Origin: Ceratobasidium sp. AG-K
Lineage: Eukaryota; Basidiomycota; Agaricomycetes; Cantharellales; Ceratobasidiaceae
Assembly: GCA_037039685.1 (NCBI GenBank)
Contig: JAWNGF010000007.1
Span: 1,364,001 to 1,428,000 of the forward strand
DNA: 64,000 nucleotides
Reading direction: 5' to 3'
The stretch's first letter is position 1, and each line of letters begins with the position of its first letter. A program made the translations under genes and the position numbers. Below, piece by piece: positions 34,802-47,429 of the stretch. The notes under the pieces are model-generated. The model did not search any database, was not told the DNA's origin, and was given only the letters and a program-made list of their open reading frames with translations.

Positions 34802-37800
34802 CTATTCGAGTTCCTCTCCGTCCTCGTTGATAAACTGCGTAGGCATCGCTTCTCTGCTTGGATCTATAATTGCCCAGCCGCTCTCAATCTTGATCCTACC
34901 AATAACTGCTTCAATGGTGTCTATATGGACGATATGCGTGCTCAGCATGCGGCTATACTTGACCGGAGGCGCAAAGGGAACCGATGCGTCCTGACCGCGC
35001 GTGTCGCAGGGTTGTATATGCGCGAGAATGTACCGAGCACGAGTGCCGTCGCTGAATGATATTTGAGTATAATGTATCGAGTGGAATGTCAATTTACTTA
35101 CTCCTCAATGAATACTACATGGTAGATGTCGAGTAACTGGCCATACTGGGTCTGTCGAACCGGAACGTCAGGCCGGTTTCGGAAGGCTGCATTAGCATCG
35201 GGGAACAGTATGTACTTGTGTTAGGCAGCTATGTTAATATCGAAAGACACAGGCGTAAGGGAGTGCACTTACTCGGACAAAGGAATTATCGCGTGCACTC
35301 CCATCCTTTGGAACTTGCTTTGAAGTACGGATTCTGTCACCGTCTCCAGCCATGCGAAACCGCCCATAACGAATGACCGAGTCAGTATCAATCCGGCCGC
35401 GGATGAGAGCTGCTTGGTTGATGTTATGGGCTACACCGAAGTATTGCGAGAACTTGGCCAAAAGCGAGCGGTCGGGGTTCAATTTTGTTTGCGGTCTTCC
35501 AAGCACAATCATTGGAACTACGGTAATAAATATTTTAGCTATTATCAGTGTAAGTGGGGAAGATAACTTACACTCCGGATAAACCACCTCGTGAGATGAA
35601 ATCTCCACACCTTCCACAATGCGGGACCGCACAAACGGTTTGGCCAGAGACGGTAAATTGTAGACAGCTGATACGATCTGCATTTGCGCTCGGCGTTGAA
35701 TGTAGTTGTCAAGGTGGTCGTAGGGCCGAGTGCGGTTTTTTACTGCCGGTAGCATATGTCCACAGAATCGTTCCATGACGAATGCCCAGGACGCCCAAAG
35801 TGGCCCGGTTTTGCGAATGTAAAATGGCATATGGAGGAGTGCGTGAATGGTGAGAGGGCAGGCTGGTAGACGGGATTGTTTATATTGGTAATAATATCTA
35901 AGGATTGTATGTTATGTGAGTATACTGTCGGTTATAACTAACCGACTCACTCTTCGTATTTCGTTACCCACTCCCGAACCATGTGCTCCAACTCGTCAAC
36001 TTCGGTTGTTGTGATCTTCAATTGGAGACACCGCATGATGATCTCGCGAAGGAGTTGGAAATGTCTGGTTAATCTTAGTTGGATATTGTCTCACGTATCA
36101 AAGGAACCACTCACTTGTAATATTTTTCCGGTAGCCGACCTTTGAGTACAACCGGTGCAACGAATTGGATCCAAAACGAGTGAGCTTCTGCCTTGTATAG
36201 GCCTCCATCTTGGGCGATATCCGGGAGCGTGCCGACAAATGCAGAAGGCACGGTGCGAGCAGCACCTGCAGTTAATCGGCCGATGGCATTCCACTGCTCC
36301 TTGGATAGCTGATAGTTACCCGTGCCTTGGTTAAGGCCCTTGAACTTACCCGTCCAAAGTTTTATGAGGTTGGGGACGAGATTTTCGAAGAGTAGATGCA
36401 TGATGTCGTATGGTGCAATCGTCGAGAGGTCGATTGACATCAAGTGAGCAAATATCGGCGCACCGTTGACACCCCAGCGTTTGGCTATTTTGTCCCGGTC
36501 GTCTTGAGTTTCTGCTTCGTCGAGTTCGTCATAATGAGCCATAAGATAGTCGTGTGATCGCATTGGGAGGTCGTGACACTCCCAAACTCGCTCTCGGCGA
36601 GGGGCCAGCAAAGGCACGTAGTAAACGGACGATTTGGCGAGCTTACACAACACGCCCTCAATATAGCAGGTGCGACAGGGAGAGAACGCATTCTGGCCCT
36701 TCATCATAAGGAGTTTTGCGACTGCAGGAATGTCGCCAAAGATAATGATTATGAACGCGTGAAGCACAAAATCGTACCCGGTTCCATCAGGTCGCAATCC
36801 ACTGGTCTCCACACCTTCCTCGAGGTCCAAAAGCTCCTCCAGAAGCGGGATTAGGAATGAATTAAGGTCTTTCGGCTGGGTGGGACCGGGAATGACGCCG
36901 ATGCAGATAATGTTTTCAAGTCGAGTACGGATCCTAGGGTGGAGATTATAATTAACAAGGATTATCGGCCAAGCAGCAGAAAGCCCACGTCGTCGTCGCT
37001 TGAAAAGCGTAAATCCGTCAGTGGACAGGCCAAGTGCGATGTCTTCTGGATTGTCAAAAAAACGGTACTCCTTGTTTGGATTGACCTTGGTCTCTCGCAG
37101 CAGACGGTAGTGCTCGCCATCGAATACATCTTGAATATACCGGTCACCACCCTGGTCATTGTCGTTGACTGGTCCATCCTCGCCGTTTTGCTCGTCGTCG
37201 CCATTCGCTTGTGTATTGTTTGTCATTTGATCCTCGTGCTCGACCTCAGCTCGGTACCGAATTTTTGAAGCCATGGTGGGACTTTGGAATAAACTTCGAA
37301 GCTGGGGGATCAACGGGGAGTAGCGGAAGGCCCGTCGCCGCTTGCCACCAGGGCCAAATCGACTCTCTCCACAGTACGGGCACGTCACGTCGTCCTTGTA
37401 CTTGCCAAGGAAGCAGCAGCACGAGTTGACACAGCAGTCGTATGACCGAGTCTCCAACTGTGCAAGGATACGAAGCCGTCGCCATGCGACAAACTCGCTT
37501 GGAAGATTGAGGCTTTTGCAAACACCGTAACGAAGGTCATCGTACGTGCTACGAGAGAAATGAGCGCGAAGGCGTGTAGCCAAGAGGCGGAGGGTGTGGT
37601 GATCGCGCATTGAGAGTATGCGTTGGTCTGTTAGTTGTCAAATCAGCGCGGTAGAACCAGGACTGGGAACAAAACTTACACATGTCAATCCATTCAGTAT
37701 CGTCTAGTTCACCGAGCTCAGCTTCTAACAGTGAACGTAGTTCCTCGTCCTCGAGCTCGGGCTCGTCAACCGGGTTGCACTGGGGGATATTGGTATTCTC

Positions 37801-38505
37801 AATGTACTCGGGGTCGCGCTCGTCAATTGGGATAGGGCCTTCGTCAACACCGGACTCGTCGGACTCGAACTCGGGCTCCCAGTATGGTTCGGGCCAATCC
37901 TCGATCATGACAGGGGGGTTCCGATGGACACGACGATTCACTGGTGGTGAATCTTGAAAGGGATGGGTGAGACAAAAATATCTATACAGCAGATTTGACT
38001 CACCGAGGGTCTCGTCCATATCGTCTACATCCATACTGAACCCAACACTGAGGCCCGCAGCAACATTTCTTCCTCCCTCCACAGGGGGGGCGCGTTGTAC
38101 CTCCGTTGGTTGCGCAATATTGGCGGGGGGATGTGCTGCTTGACTCTTTAAGACACCAAGACTCTAAATGAGATAAAAATGAATACTCACAGGATGGAGG
38201 GGCGCCAATCGGATTTTGTTGGTAAGTATCGGTCTCCAAAGGTGTTTGTACGTGTGGTGCTGAACAGTGATCATCGCGTCAACATGAATGGAGAGAATGA
38301 TTGCATTTGCGTTGAATTACTTACCGTTGTTTCCATCTGGCTCTATGCCTCCAACGCTCCCAGCATAGCTGTTGTCAATACCGCCAGTGTCGCCATCGTC
38401 GTGAGCAGCCGAAGGCGGGAGGTTCCTCACGTGTAGACGAATTGTCTGTAATGCCAGGATATTGTCGCAGCCACAAATGCACCGGAATCTGGGCTGAGGA
38501 GCCAT
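34802..38505 (-). CDS. Plavaka/CACTA (Tnp2-like) transposase
   Basis: The start MAPQPRFRCICGCDN carries a small Cys/His finger (CICGC...LHVRN). An acidic region follows (EPEFESDESGVDEGPI). The main exon (37610-36111) has CPYCGESRFG, the first catalytic Asp in ALGLSTDGFTLFK, WPIILVNYNLHP, GVIPGPTQPKDLNSF, DIPAVAKLLMMKGQNAFSPC and IAPYDIMHLLFENLVPNL. C-terminal exons carry FYIRKTGPLWASWAFVMERF, GRPQTKLNPDRSLLAKFSQY, RARYILAHIQPC and the family tail HIVHIDTIEAVIGRI, WAIID. This fits the fungal Plavaka class related to plant Tnp2 (CMC superfamily). I joined the C-terminal exons by eye; for example a GTAAGT intron near 35050-35100 restores IEED-GTRAR. No disabling change was noticed. It stops 212 bp inside the left end. 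Confidence 0.85.
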
Positions 38506-39131
38506 GGCTGGTAGTTTGAGTGTCGAGCAGGCAAATCCATCGGGTTTGGGGTTTATAGATGGTGGTGAAATTCGCTCGAATCATTGTCACATGATCCAGT
38601 GCGCAATCGCACACGGCGGATCCAAACGACCGCACCCAACCAAACGCCAATCGTAGGTGTCCCAGCGACTTTGGATCAACTTACCTGTTTTCTTTGACAG
38701 GTTCTATATGCAATGTACCACACGCGGCAAGGGAATTGCAACATTTATTGTGAGAACCCCAGCATCTGGAGAGGTTTCCGGTGAGTCAAGATTTTGACGC
38801 AACGTTTTTGAGCTAATAACTTAGCAATTTGGTCCAGACAAGATGCTCTTGTCAATGGAGCCTTTCCAATTCGTTCACTGCGCCCCAGGTTCCAACAGAA
38901 ACCTTGCAGGAAGTCTGATCCCCGTTGGCCTCGTGCGCCGCACGCCGTATTCCAGTACGTACTCAGCTAGTCCGGTTCAGTGCTATCCCGTTGACAGACA
39001 GCACCCCAACTCACTCGCTTCTCTGTACACGGCTTTACTTTGCTACCACTCCACCTATTGCTCGGTCGCATCACCTCTTCCCCGCACCGGCAAAGGACCC
39101 CTGTGTTCAGTTACTGGATTCCGAGTCGCAG
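38506..39131. promoter_or_regulatory. Divergent region between transposase and zinc-finger gene
   Basis: This 626-bp stretch separates the two divergent start codons inside the transposon. Open frames at 38843-39286 overlap it but have no motifs. A shared promoter is inferred from geometry only. Confidence 0.35.
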
Positions 39132-40080
39132 ATGAGTTGTCCCGATTGCTCCAGACCTGCTTCCCCAGCCAAAGGCCGCCCGTCGTCTATACCTCGGGCT
39201 TCTCCAACTCACGACTTAGCGGCTTACTCAGAGCTAATTGCCACTGGAGAACTGTCTCCCACAAGGTCAGTCTTGGGGAAATTTGATTCGCCCCTTGGTG
39301 TGCCCCTTGCTCAGTCCCCCATCGCAACCCCCACAACGTCCCACCATCCGCTGGCTCCACTAGCTGACGCTGCATTGGCACAAGAGTCTACCTCAACCAA
39401 CTACACACAAGGCTGGGTCCCAGTGACCCACCAACTCGTAACTGTAGTTATTGCTCGAACAAAGAAGAAACCAATCTGTGAAATATGTTCTCGGACATTT
39501 TCGACAAACAGCATTCTTATGAGGCACACTTGGTAGGTTCTCTTACTTGACTTTTGTGCCTGACTCATAGACGTATTGCTTCAGTATTCACACGGGTGAA
39601 CGACATTACAAGTGCCCATTCCCTGATTGTGTGGCTCAGTGTGGGCGGCTTGACAATCTGCGTCAACAGTAAGTGTAATCTGTTGTTTGTGATCTGCCAC
39701 TCTCATCTGAGATATTCCTTGCCGGCTAACCATTATTTTTAGTTATCTTATTCACTTATCCCCCGAATTGCGTCGATCGCGCGTGCCATCAACGGTCTTT
39801 TCAACAACACGGGTTCCAAGCGTGGTACCCATGCTGCTCGCTTGTTGGTCTCCCCCCCTCCCGTATTGACTATTGCACTGACCCGACATCTACAGACCGG
39901 CTTCCACTCACTCGCCATATTGACCTTCTCGATGGTGGACCAAGGGAACCCTTGTACATGAGTATGGGAATCCTACACACTCGTCGAATGTATTATCCTA
40001 ACGATGACATTCTTGTGATTGCCAATATATCTGATTTACGGCCTGTCACTTCAAAGCGTGCCAGCAGAGCCTCGATTTAG
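39132..40080 (+). CDS. C2H2 zinc-finger protein, transposon cargo
   Basis: From MSCPDCSRPASPAKGRPSS at 39132 the first exon runs to 39532, ending in the first finger (CEICSRTFSTNSILMRHT). Exon 2 (39585-39668) completes it (IHTGER linker) and encodes the second (CPFPDCVAQCGRLDNLRQ). Exon 3 from 39743 finishes that finger with HYLIH. So there are two classical C2H2 fingers joined by the TGE(R/K) linker, a sequence-specific DNA-binding design. A later exon (about 39896-40080) gives RLPLTRHIDLLDGGPREPLY and YYPNDDILVIANISDL, ending TAG; its splice to exon 3 is unsettled. It lies inside the 18-kb element and transcribes toward the dioxygenase gene. Confidence 0.72.
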
Positions 40081-40944
40081 TTGCGCGCCTTCCCAAGTAT
40101 TTGTTTACGGGCGCGAACCGCAAGCCCTCCTCCTTGGTCGAGTGCTGAAGCACTCGCAAGCTTGGCCCAGTTCCACAAGCCCATCAACAATGGCACAACA
40201 TGCGCTTGCTGGGTGCTCGCCGCTTGCGCCTGCTCCTTAAGCATGTAAAGTGAGTTCAATTCCAAACTCACGAATTTGATTGGAGTCGCTAATCTGAGAT
40301 ATTGCTTATCTGTAGATTGAGGGTCTTCGCAAGCCTCGATTTCCCTCGGCAATCATCGGCGCAAGTGTTTCCAAAGTCCCTCCACCACACGTAGTCGCTC
40401 TCGCTCGACTGAGTCGGACCATTGGCAACCTACACTCGCTATAATGTCTTAGCGGGCTGCGCAATACCACTGGCCCAATGCTGTGCGTTTCTGAGGGTTG
40501 CGCGGTAGGGTGCCAATGCAACATTCACGATCTTGGGTTCTGTCTGCGGGTGCATATTCTGTTTCGATTTTGAATCTCAAAGACTTTGGATGCCACTCTT
40601 TTCTCATCTGGTGCGCCCAACCGTCAGTTTCTGTTATGCTATTAACTAATAACCCTGCCCATAGACGTCCTCCAACCTCAAAAACCCACTTCGGGGACCG
40701 ATTGGCGCAATACATGTGCCACAAATTGCACACAAGTGGTAAGTCCAATGAATTGGACATTGTGCATGGCTGATTTTGTAGAGCACACAGCTAACAGCGT
40801 ACTCGCGTAAACAGGTTTCAAATCGGGGCCTTCCGTGCCGCTCTAATCCTCTAATGTGAGTTGATTCATACCCTATCGACGTAGCTAATTCTTCAATGCC
40901 TTTAGTATTGTTACACCCCAAGACGAGAGTCAAATCTTGACCAG
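40081..40944 (+). other. Element interior, no gene recognised, left of the gypsy insertion
   Basis: No reading frame with motifs is seen. Together with 47796-48285 it was one about 1.35-kb spacer before the retroelement inserted at ACCAG. Confidence 0.5.
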
Positions 40945-41310
40945 TGTCATGAGCTGACTAAGCTCAGACATTTTGTTCTGATTTTATATCTTTTTTTCCG
41001 AACACTTTCCTTTTTTGGTACAAATGTCCTCTGGCGCTTAACTTGTATCATGTGATGTATTTGTCTTTTCATTTTATATTGGTGATGCTTCCGGAACTTC
41101 CAGAATGTCGAGTCATGTCTCTTATCTCGCTTATCATTGGTTGTACTCGGCTTTCCCACACTGATAAATGATGACGTGGCATTGATCCCTCATGTATATA
41201 AACCCAGAGGTCAAGCCGGTTAACGACAAGGCTTGACCTCCTCTCCATTAGGACTTGCTTAAATCAAATCCTCTTAACTCTTACACACCTAATTGACCCA
41301 AGTTGGGACA
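40945..41310 (+). repeat. 5' LTR of the Ty3/gypsy element
   Basis: TG...CA ends. It contains TATATAAA (41195-41202), a CRE-like TGACGT about 25 bp upstream, and a perfect inverted pair GAGGTCAAGCC / GGCTTGACCTC around the predicted transcription start. Confidence 0.95.
41195..41239 (+). promoter_or_regulatory. LTR core promoter and predicted transcript 5' end
   Basis: TATATAAA is at 41195-41202. AAGGCTTGACCT (41228-41239) begins 26-33 bp downstream, the normal TATA-to-start distance, so it is the expected 5' end of the RNA. It is complementary to the primer-binding site. Confidence 0.6.
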
Positions 41311-41312
41311 TT

Positions 41313-41324
41313 AGGTCAAGCCTT
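41313..41324 (+). other. Predicted self-primer binding site
   Basis: AGGTCAAGCCTT starts two bases after the 5' LTR and is the exact reverse complement of AAGGCTTGACCT in the R region. This is the arrangement known for Tf1-type self-priming retroelements. I looked for a tRNA-3'-end complement here and saw none. Confidence 0.6.
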
Positions 41325-41797
41325 TTTAAAAAAGCATCAGCCCTAAAGCTCCTGCTTTTCCACCAAGTAGATAGAACGTACACGGGAAAACGGGCATAGT
41401 ACAACGGACGAAGAGCTATACTTGATATAGACCAGTAGTCCCACGTCGCTATACGCTGTCAGTGAACCCAATTGTTATCCTCTTTTGGGTCATAGCGGCT
41501 TTAGTCAGCTAAATACACCCTTACTCTGTTATACACTGTCGCTATCACACCCGCCCAAGGCTGTTGATAACTGATAAGATCAGATAAGGAGTATATAAAG
41601 CAAAAGCTTAGCGTCTAGCACCCTTCACATCCAAATCAACATCTCGGGGAAGCCAGGTCCTCTCAAGCAAAACTGGAAAGTGGTCGGAGCACCACCCAAG
41701 TTAACACTCTCATCCATCAAGAACCACATCTACTCGTTGTTTCCATCAGTACGCACTAAAAAGGAACTAATTAGTAACTAACTAATTAACCTTAAAA

Positions 41798-42609
41798 GTG
41801 TTCCCCGCATTTTTTAGCCTCTGCGAAGCAGTCTTTAGACTAAAAGATTTTGTACTTGATCTAGACACCAAAGTTGACGAATTAAACAGTCGAATTGAAG
41901 TACTAGAAGAAGATCAAGTCGAACAAGCAGAGGATTTAAGGGTCGAACGTACCAGAAACGACGAAAACCACAATCAACTCGAAGCCAATTACCAAGCTCT
42001 TCATTCAAGGCTCGAGTTCATTGAAATAAACCTTGACAACACAAACAAGCAACAAGCCAATCAAGATCGTGTCCAAAGCATAAATCTAGCTGACACCAAT
42101 ATCGAAGTCGAGCGCTTGCAAGAACAAACCCGCGTCTTGATCGAAAATTGCGACCAACTTATTAAAATCCAAGAAAAACACACTCAAAAGGTCGAAAACC
42201 TCATCAACAACAACAAACGTCAGTGGCGTACTATCGAAACCCTTAAAGACAAAATCAAGGGCAAATACTGCCATCTCGCAGCAGAAGTGCGTATTCCTAT
42301 TAACCAGGATTACTGCCTTCTAAATCACCTTAATACCATCGCACCCAACCCTTTTCAGTGGGACCAAGACCTCAACTCACACAGGAACAACACAGGGAAC
42401 AACTCAGACTAGAGTCCCTAAAACTCTTTATTGAAGACGTTCATCGCAACTACATATACGAACAGTACGACAAACTAGGAGTAATTAACGCGTTGTTCTT
42501 GGAAGACGAAAATCTTGAATTGGTATTTTTGAGAAGTTTGCGCATCATTAAAGACAGAAGGGTTCGAAGAAGAATCCGTGATATTTTGTACGGCCTTGGA
42601 TCCCAATAA
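41798..42609 (+). CDS. Coiled-coil ORF upstream of gag in the retroelement
   Basis: The frame 41798-42412 encodes a long heptad-rich helix: KVDELNSRIEVLEEDQVEQA, RLQEQTRVLIENCDQLIKIQ, KVENLINNNKRQWRTIETLK. An overlapping frame (42358-42609) continues with QEQHREQLRLESLKLFIEDV and RRIRDILYGLGSQ. The two may be one protein joined by a frameshift or a small intron. A separate pre-gag coiled-coil protein is not a standard part of Ty3/gypsy elements; it could be a diverged gag N-terminus. The function is unknown. Confidence 0.5.
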
Positions 42610-42633
42610 ATCTACCTTTCTCCCCGCTCCAAT

Positions 42634-43986
42634 ATGTCAAGAGCCCCATCACCTAGTCAAGAGGGATTTACCCAAATTTCAGCAACATCCGGACCCGATG
42701 TAGTTGCACATGCAATCAATGCCTTAATAGACGAAGTGCGAAAAATTAACGGTCATATTAATGCCTTAAATGGTATCACCTCTACCCTAGAACAGGGAAT
42801 TGACAATAACGTTGCAGATATCCTTGCAGTTCAAAATCAAACTGCACAAATTGCACCCCTTCACCAATTAATGAATGCGGTGTCTCAGTCACTTGCAAAC
42901 CTGGGTGCAACACCCTCCACCACCGCGTCAACAACCACCCCAGGATACAAACTCAAAATGCATCCCCCAGAAGAATTTTCTGGAGATGTAGACAAATTTG
43001 ATGAGTTTAAGTCGCAATGTACTTTGTACATAAATCATACATCCCCACAAGCAACCACAGAACAAAAAATCACTTATATCATGGGTTATTGCAAGGGGCC
43101 TGCTTATGTATGGATGCAACCTGGAATTGATGTAGACACGGCAAGAAGGGGAGCAACAAATTGGTTACACGACATGGATGAGTTCTGGAACGAAATGCAA
43201 GCTAGGTTTGGCGGCGTTCACAAGATCGACCGATATAGACAACTATACAAGAAATTGATCCAGAAGAACTCTGTTCAAGATTATCTACGAGACTTTGTTA
43301 CTTATTCATTGGTACTTGGATACACTGATTGAGTACTTCGTGATGATTTCTATGACGGTCTTAAAGATGAAATCAAGATGGCCATGGTGTCACAGAACTT
43401 TAAACCCCATGAAGCAACAAGGACATTCAACCAAGTTCGCGAAAGAGCCCTGGAAATTGACTCCACAATGAATGCCATTAATGCACCAAAGAAATTGCAA
43501 AGCCCACAAACCAGCACTTCGAAACAAACTACTTCCAAGACAACCACAAGCACTCCAAATGCTTCACTGGGTCAAAGATTCAATGTAAACGATCGTGTCT
43601 TTATGTCAAAACCTACAGGGGGGGTGCAATACGGCAAAATCTCAAGCATTACCAGAAACGCCAAGGGCCGTTCAGTTCCACAGATCTCCTGGGACGATGG
43701 GACAAAAGGAAATGTCCCTTTTGGAGCAATTCAAAAAGACACCCAAACCAGTACCTTCAACGCTCCTATCATTCAAACACCCAAATCATCCACTCCTGCT
43801 AAAGACCCTAATGCAATGGATCTTGATGGAAAAGGAAAGGGACCAATGATATGCTTCACCTGCGGCGGCAAGGGACACTCAGCAAGAGTCTGTCCTTCCA
43901 AGAACACAGCCTCAGGGTTTGAAGCTCAGATTGAAGAAATCTCTTCAGACATCGAATCGGGAAAAGACGTCACCGAGGCTTATTAA
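42634..43986 (+). pseudogene. Retroelement Gag with internal stop
   Basis: Starts MSRAPSPSQEGFTQISATSG. The capsid-like region includes MHPPEEFSGDVDKFDEFKSQ and YCKGPAYVWMQPG. It is followed by a CCHC zinc knuckle, CFTCGGKGHSARVC, near the C-terminus. A TGA at 43330-43332 interrupts the frame after VLGYTD; the same frame resumes with VLRDDFYDGLKDEIKMAMVS. In an otherwise young element this looks like a point mutation. Confidence 0.85.
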
Positions 43987-44021
43987 GGAGCCAAGTACTT
44001 GGTGATATATTAGCTAGTAAT

Positions 44022-47000
44022 ATGGATGAACTAGAAATCATGTCAATATCAAATGAAAACCAATTGTACCTTGATTTCACCGCTCATCCACTAGCTACGG
44101 CTCCTGGTTCTAAGTCAATTAACAGATCAAAAAAATTCTCTGGACAAGCACTCCTTGATTGCGGCGCAACCTCCTGTTTCATCAACCCTTCCCTAGCAAA
44201 AGAGGCAAACCTTCCCCTTTTCCAACACAATAAACCAAAGACCCTGCGAGTTATAGACGGGCGAGAAGTTTTGTCTGGAAAGTCACCCACTATACCAAAT
44301 TTAAACTTGTCATGGGAACACATTCCAGCGAAATAGAATGTCATGTCACAAACATTGGAAGACACCCCATCGTACTCGGGATGTCATGGCTCAAGAAACA
44401 TAACCCACAAATTAATTGGAAAAATAGGACAATTGCATACACAAGCGAATTCTGCTCAAAAAACTGCCTAGAAATCCCATCTACACTCCAAATTGCAGCC
44501 AAAACTACTTTACCAGAGGAATACAAAGAGTTTGCAGATGTATTCGACGAGTCCAGATTAGAAGAACTCCCACCACACAGGCCAACTGACATTACGCTCG
44601 ATCTCCTGCCAGAAGCTAAACTAAAGCACAGCCCTATTTACAAAACATCCCCAGCTGAAGACAAAGAAATGAAGAAAGTACTAGAAACCCTTATCCGAAG
44701 GGGACACATTCAGATTTCTAAGTCTCCTTTGGCTTCCCTGGTTCTATTTGTCAAAAAACCACATCCAGAAGATCCAAACAACCCAGAGTTACGCTTTTGC
44801 GTTGACTACAGATATGTGAATTCGCTATGCAAATTCAACGCAAGTGGAATACCTCTACTGGACCAATGGTTAAGGGCCCTGGAAGGATTTGTCATTGGCA
44901 CCACTCTGGACTTGGCACAGGGATTCCATCAAACTCGAATAGCAGCAGGCCATGAATGGAAAACAGCATTCAAAACTCAATACGGCATGTATGAGTGGAA
45001 AGTCATGCCCTTCGGTCTCAAAAACGCTCCATCAAGCTTCCAGTCCCTAATGAACTCTATATTCAGGGACATTATGGGGGTTTTCGTACTCGTATACATT
45101 GATGATATCTTTGTTTTTTCTAAACGAGTCGAAGATCACCCAGGACACGTGAAGGAGGTGCTAAGAAGACTAAGGGAGCACAAGTTGATTGCAAAATTGA
45201 GGAAATGCAAGTTCCACCAATCCAAACTGGACTGGGTAGGATTGGTCATTTCCAATAAAGGAATCGAAACGGATCAGGAAAAGGTCACGGCGGCTATGAA
45301 CTGGAAAGCACCCAAGAATGTCAAACAAGTTCAAGAGTTCCTAGGATTTGTCAATTGCTATCAAAGATTCATTCAAGACTTTGCCGGCAAGGCCAGACCC
45401 CTATATAACCTACTTAAGAAGGATCAAAAATGGCAGTGGACAAGCAAAGAACAAGAGGCCATGAATGTGCTAAAAGAAGCTCTGAAGGTGGCACCTGTAA
45501 TGATGCAGCCCGATCAAAATAAGGAATTTTTCCTCGAGACAGATGCGTCGGGATTTGCCACAGGAGCGGTTTTATCTCAGAAAGATGAAGAAGGGAAATT
45601 ACACCCTGTAGCCTTTCTTTCTAAATCACTAAATCCGGCTGAACGAAACTACGACATTTTCAACAAAGAATTATTGGCAATCATTAGAGCCTTCAAAGAA
45701 TGGCGGCACTTACTTCAAGGCACAGAAAAAGCCATCCAAGTAATAACAGATCACAAAAATTTGGAATACTTCTCATCATCCAAGCAATTGAACCAACGCC
45801 AAATCCGCTGGATGAATTTCTTGGTGGACTTCAACTTCCAAATCTTGTACAGGCCAGGGAACCAAAACAAAAAAGCAGACATTCTCTCGAGGCGATATGA
45901 CCTAGAACCTTTGGGGGGGGTAGAGAACCAAGTTCTCCTCAAACCAGACATTTTTATTTCGGCTATTACCCCTGACCAGGAGATTAACAATCTAATCAGA
46001 GAAGCAATCATCGAAGATCCCAGATTAGAGGAAGCCCACAATAAGCTGAGAAACGGAGAAAAAGTCAAAGATTGGGAATACAGAGAAGGACTCCTAATGT
46101 TCAAAGGAAAGATCTTTGTCCCCAAGGATGAAACCATCAGAAACCTGATATTGGAATCGCGCCATGACAATATTACAGCTGGGCATCCTGGACAAGCAAG
46201 AATATTGGAATTGGTCTCAAGAACTTACTACTGGCCAACCATGAAGAAATTTGTCAACTCTTATGTGTCACACTGCGAAACATGCATTCGAGTTAAACCA
46301 TCGAACCAACTCCCCACAGGACTACTGCGTCCTTTACATATTCCTGAGAGACCTTGGGAAGAGATCTCCTATGACATGATTGTAGGGCTCCCAGAATCAG
46401 AAGGATATGACGCAATCTTGACAGTGGTAGATTGGTTCTCCAAGATGGCACACTATCTCCCTTGCAAATCAACGGCCACGGCAATAGACATAGCCAATAT
46501 CTTTGTTGCAAACATTTGGAAACTTCACGGCACCCCAAAAGCAACAGTCTCAGATAGAGGATCCACTTTCAACTCAAAGTTCATTAGACATCTGTACAAA
46601 CGGTTGGACGTAAAACCTACCTTCAGCACAGCCTACCATCCAAGAACAGACGGACAGTCAGAACGGGCAAACCAAGTCGTTGAAATCTTTATCAGGGCTT
46701 TTGTCAACCATAGGCAAAATGACTGGGTGGCCCTGCTCCCTATGGCAGAATTTGCTTACAACAATGGAATCCAAGCATCCACTGGCAAAACCCCTTTCCA
46801 AATCTGCCAGGGTTTCAACCCTAGAATGAACATCGGGGAAGAATCAGACTATACTGTTCCTGAAGCTGATGCCCATGCGGAATTCCTGTTGAAAGGATAC
46901 GACGAAGTCAAAGCCGCCCTCATTCTAGCAAATCAGTCCTATAAACACTACTTTGATAAAGGAGCCAAAGAACCAGAAGAGATAAATGTGGGAGATAAAG

Positions 47001-47419
47001 TCTGGCTTAATCATCAGAACATTTCCACAGACAGACCCTCAGTAAAACTCTCCCACAAAAATTTAGGCCCTTACAAAGTAATGGAAAAAGTAGGGACTCA
47101 TGCCTTTAGACTGGAATTACCAAAATCAATGAAGATTCATCCTGTCTTCCACGTCATGCTGCTCAAGAAATTCCACTCTGATCCCCACGGCCGCGAACCC
47201 GCTCAACCACCCCCTATTGTCACACAAGAAGGAGAAGAAGAGTGGGAAGTCAAAGAGATCCTTAATTCCAAGAAAATTCGCCGTCAACTCCACTATTACG
47301 TCAAGTGGAAAGGATACTCTCATGCAGACAATTCTTGGCAATCAAAGGAAGACCTCAAGAACGCTCCTGAACTGGTTGATAAATTTCACAAACTTCACCC
47401 CACCGCGCCAGGCCCTTAG
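44022..47419 (+). pseudogene. Retroelement Pol (protease, RT, RNase H, integrase, chromodomain), one frame slip
   Basis: The protease part starts at 44022 with LDCGATSCFINPSLA, where DCGA replaces the usual D(S/T)GA. Its frame ends at 44336, while the same domain continues (HVTNIGRHPIVLGMSWL) in the frame 44312-47419, so one base is lost or gained near 44320. Then follow RT with YIDDIFVFSK, RNase H with FFLETDASGFATGAVLSQ, and an integrase HHCC finger (HPGQARILELVSRTYYWP..CETC). The DDE core is DMIVGLPES, VSDRGSTFNSKF and TDGQSERANQV. A C-terminal chromodomain (EVKEILNSKKIRRQLHYYVK, WKGYSHADNSWQ) marks a chromovirus, whose chromodomain normally steers integration to methylated H3 chromatin. 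Confidence 0.9.
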
Positions 47420-47429
47420 GAGGGGGTAA

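Noticed and set aside
34802..38505. KDZ-type transposase
   Set aside because: Considered because of the linked TET/JBP gene, but the motifs (STDGF, WPIILVNYNLHP, GVIPGPTQPKD, DTIEAVIGRI) fit the Plavaka/Tnp2 class.
40947..41159. Minus-strand 70-residue frame, present again at 47432-47644
   Set aside because: It lies wholly inside the two LTRs and is duplicated only because the LTRs are; no motif.
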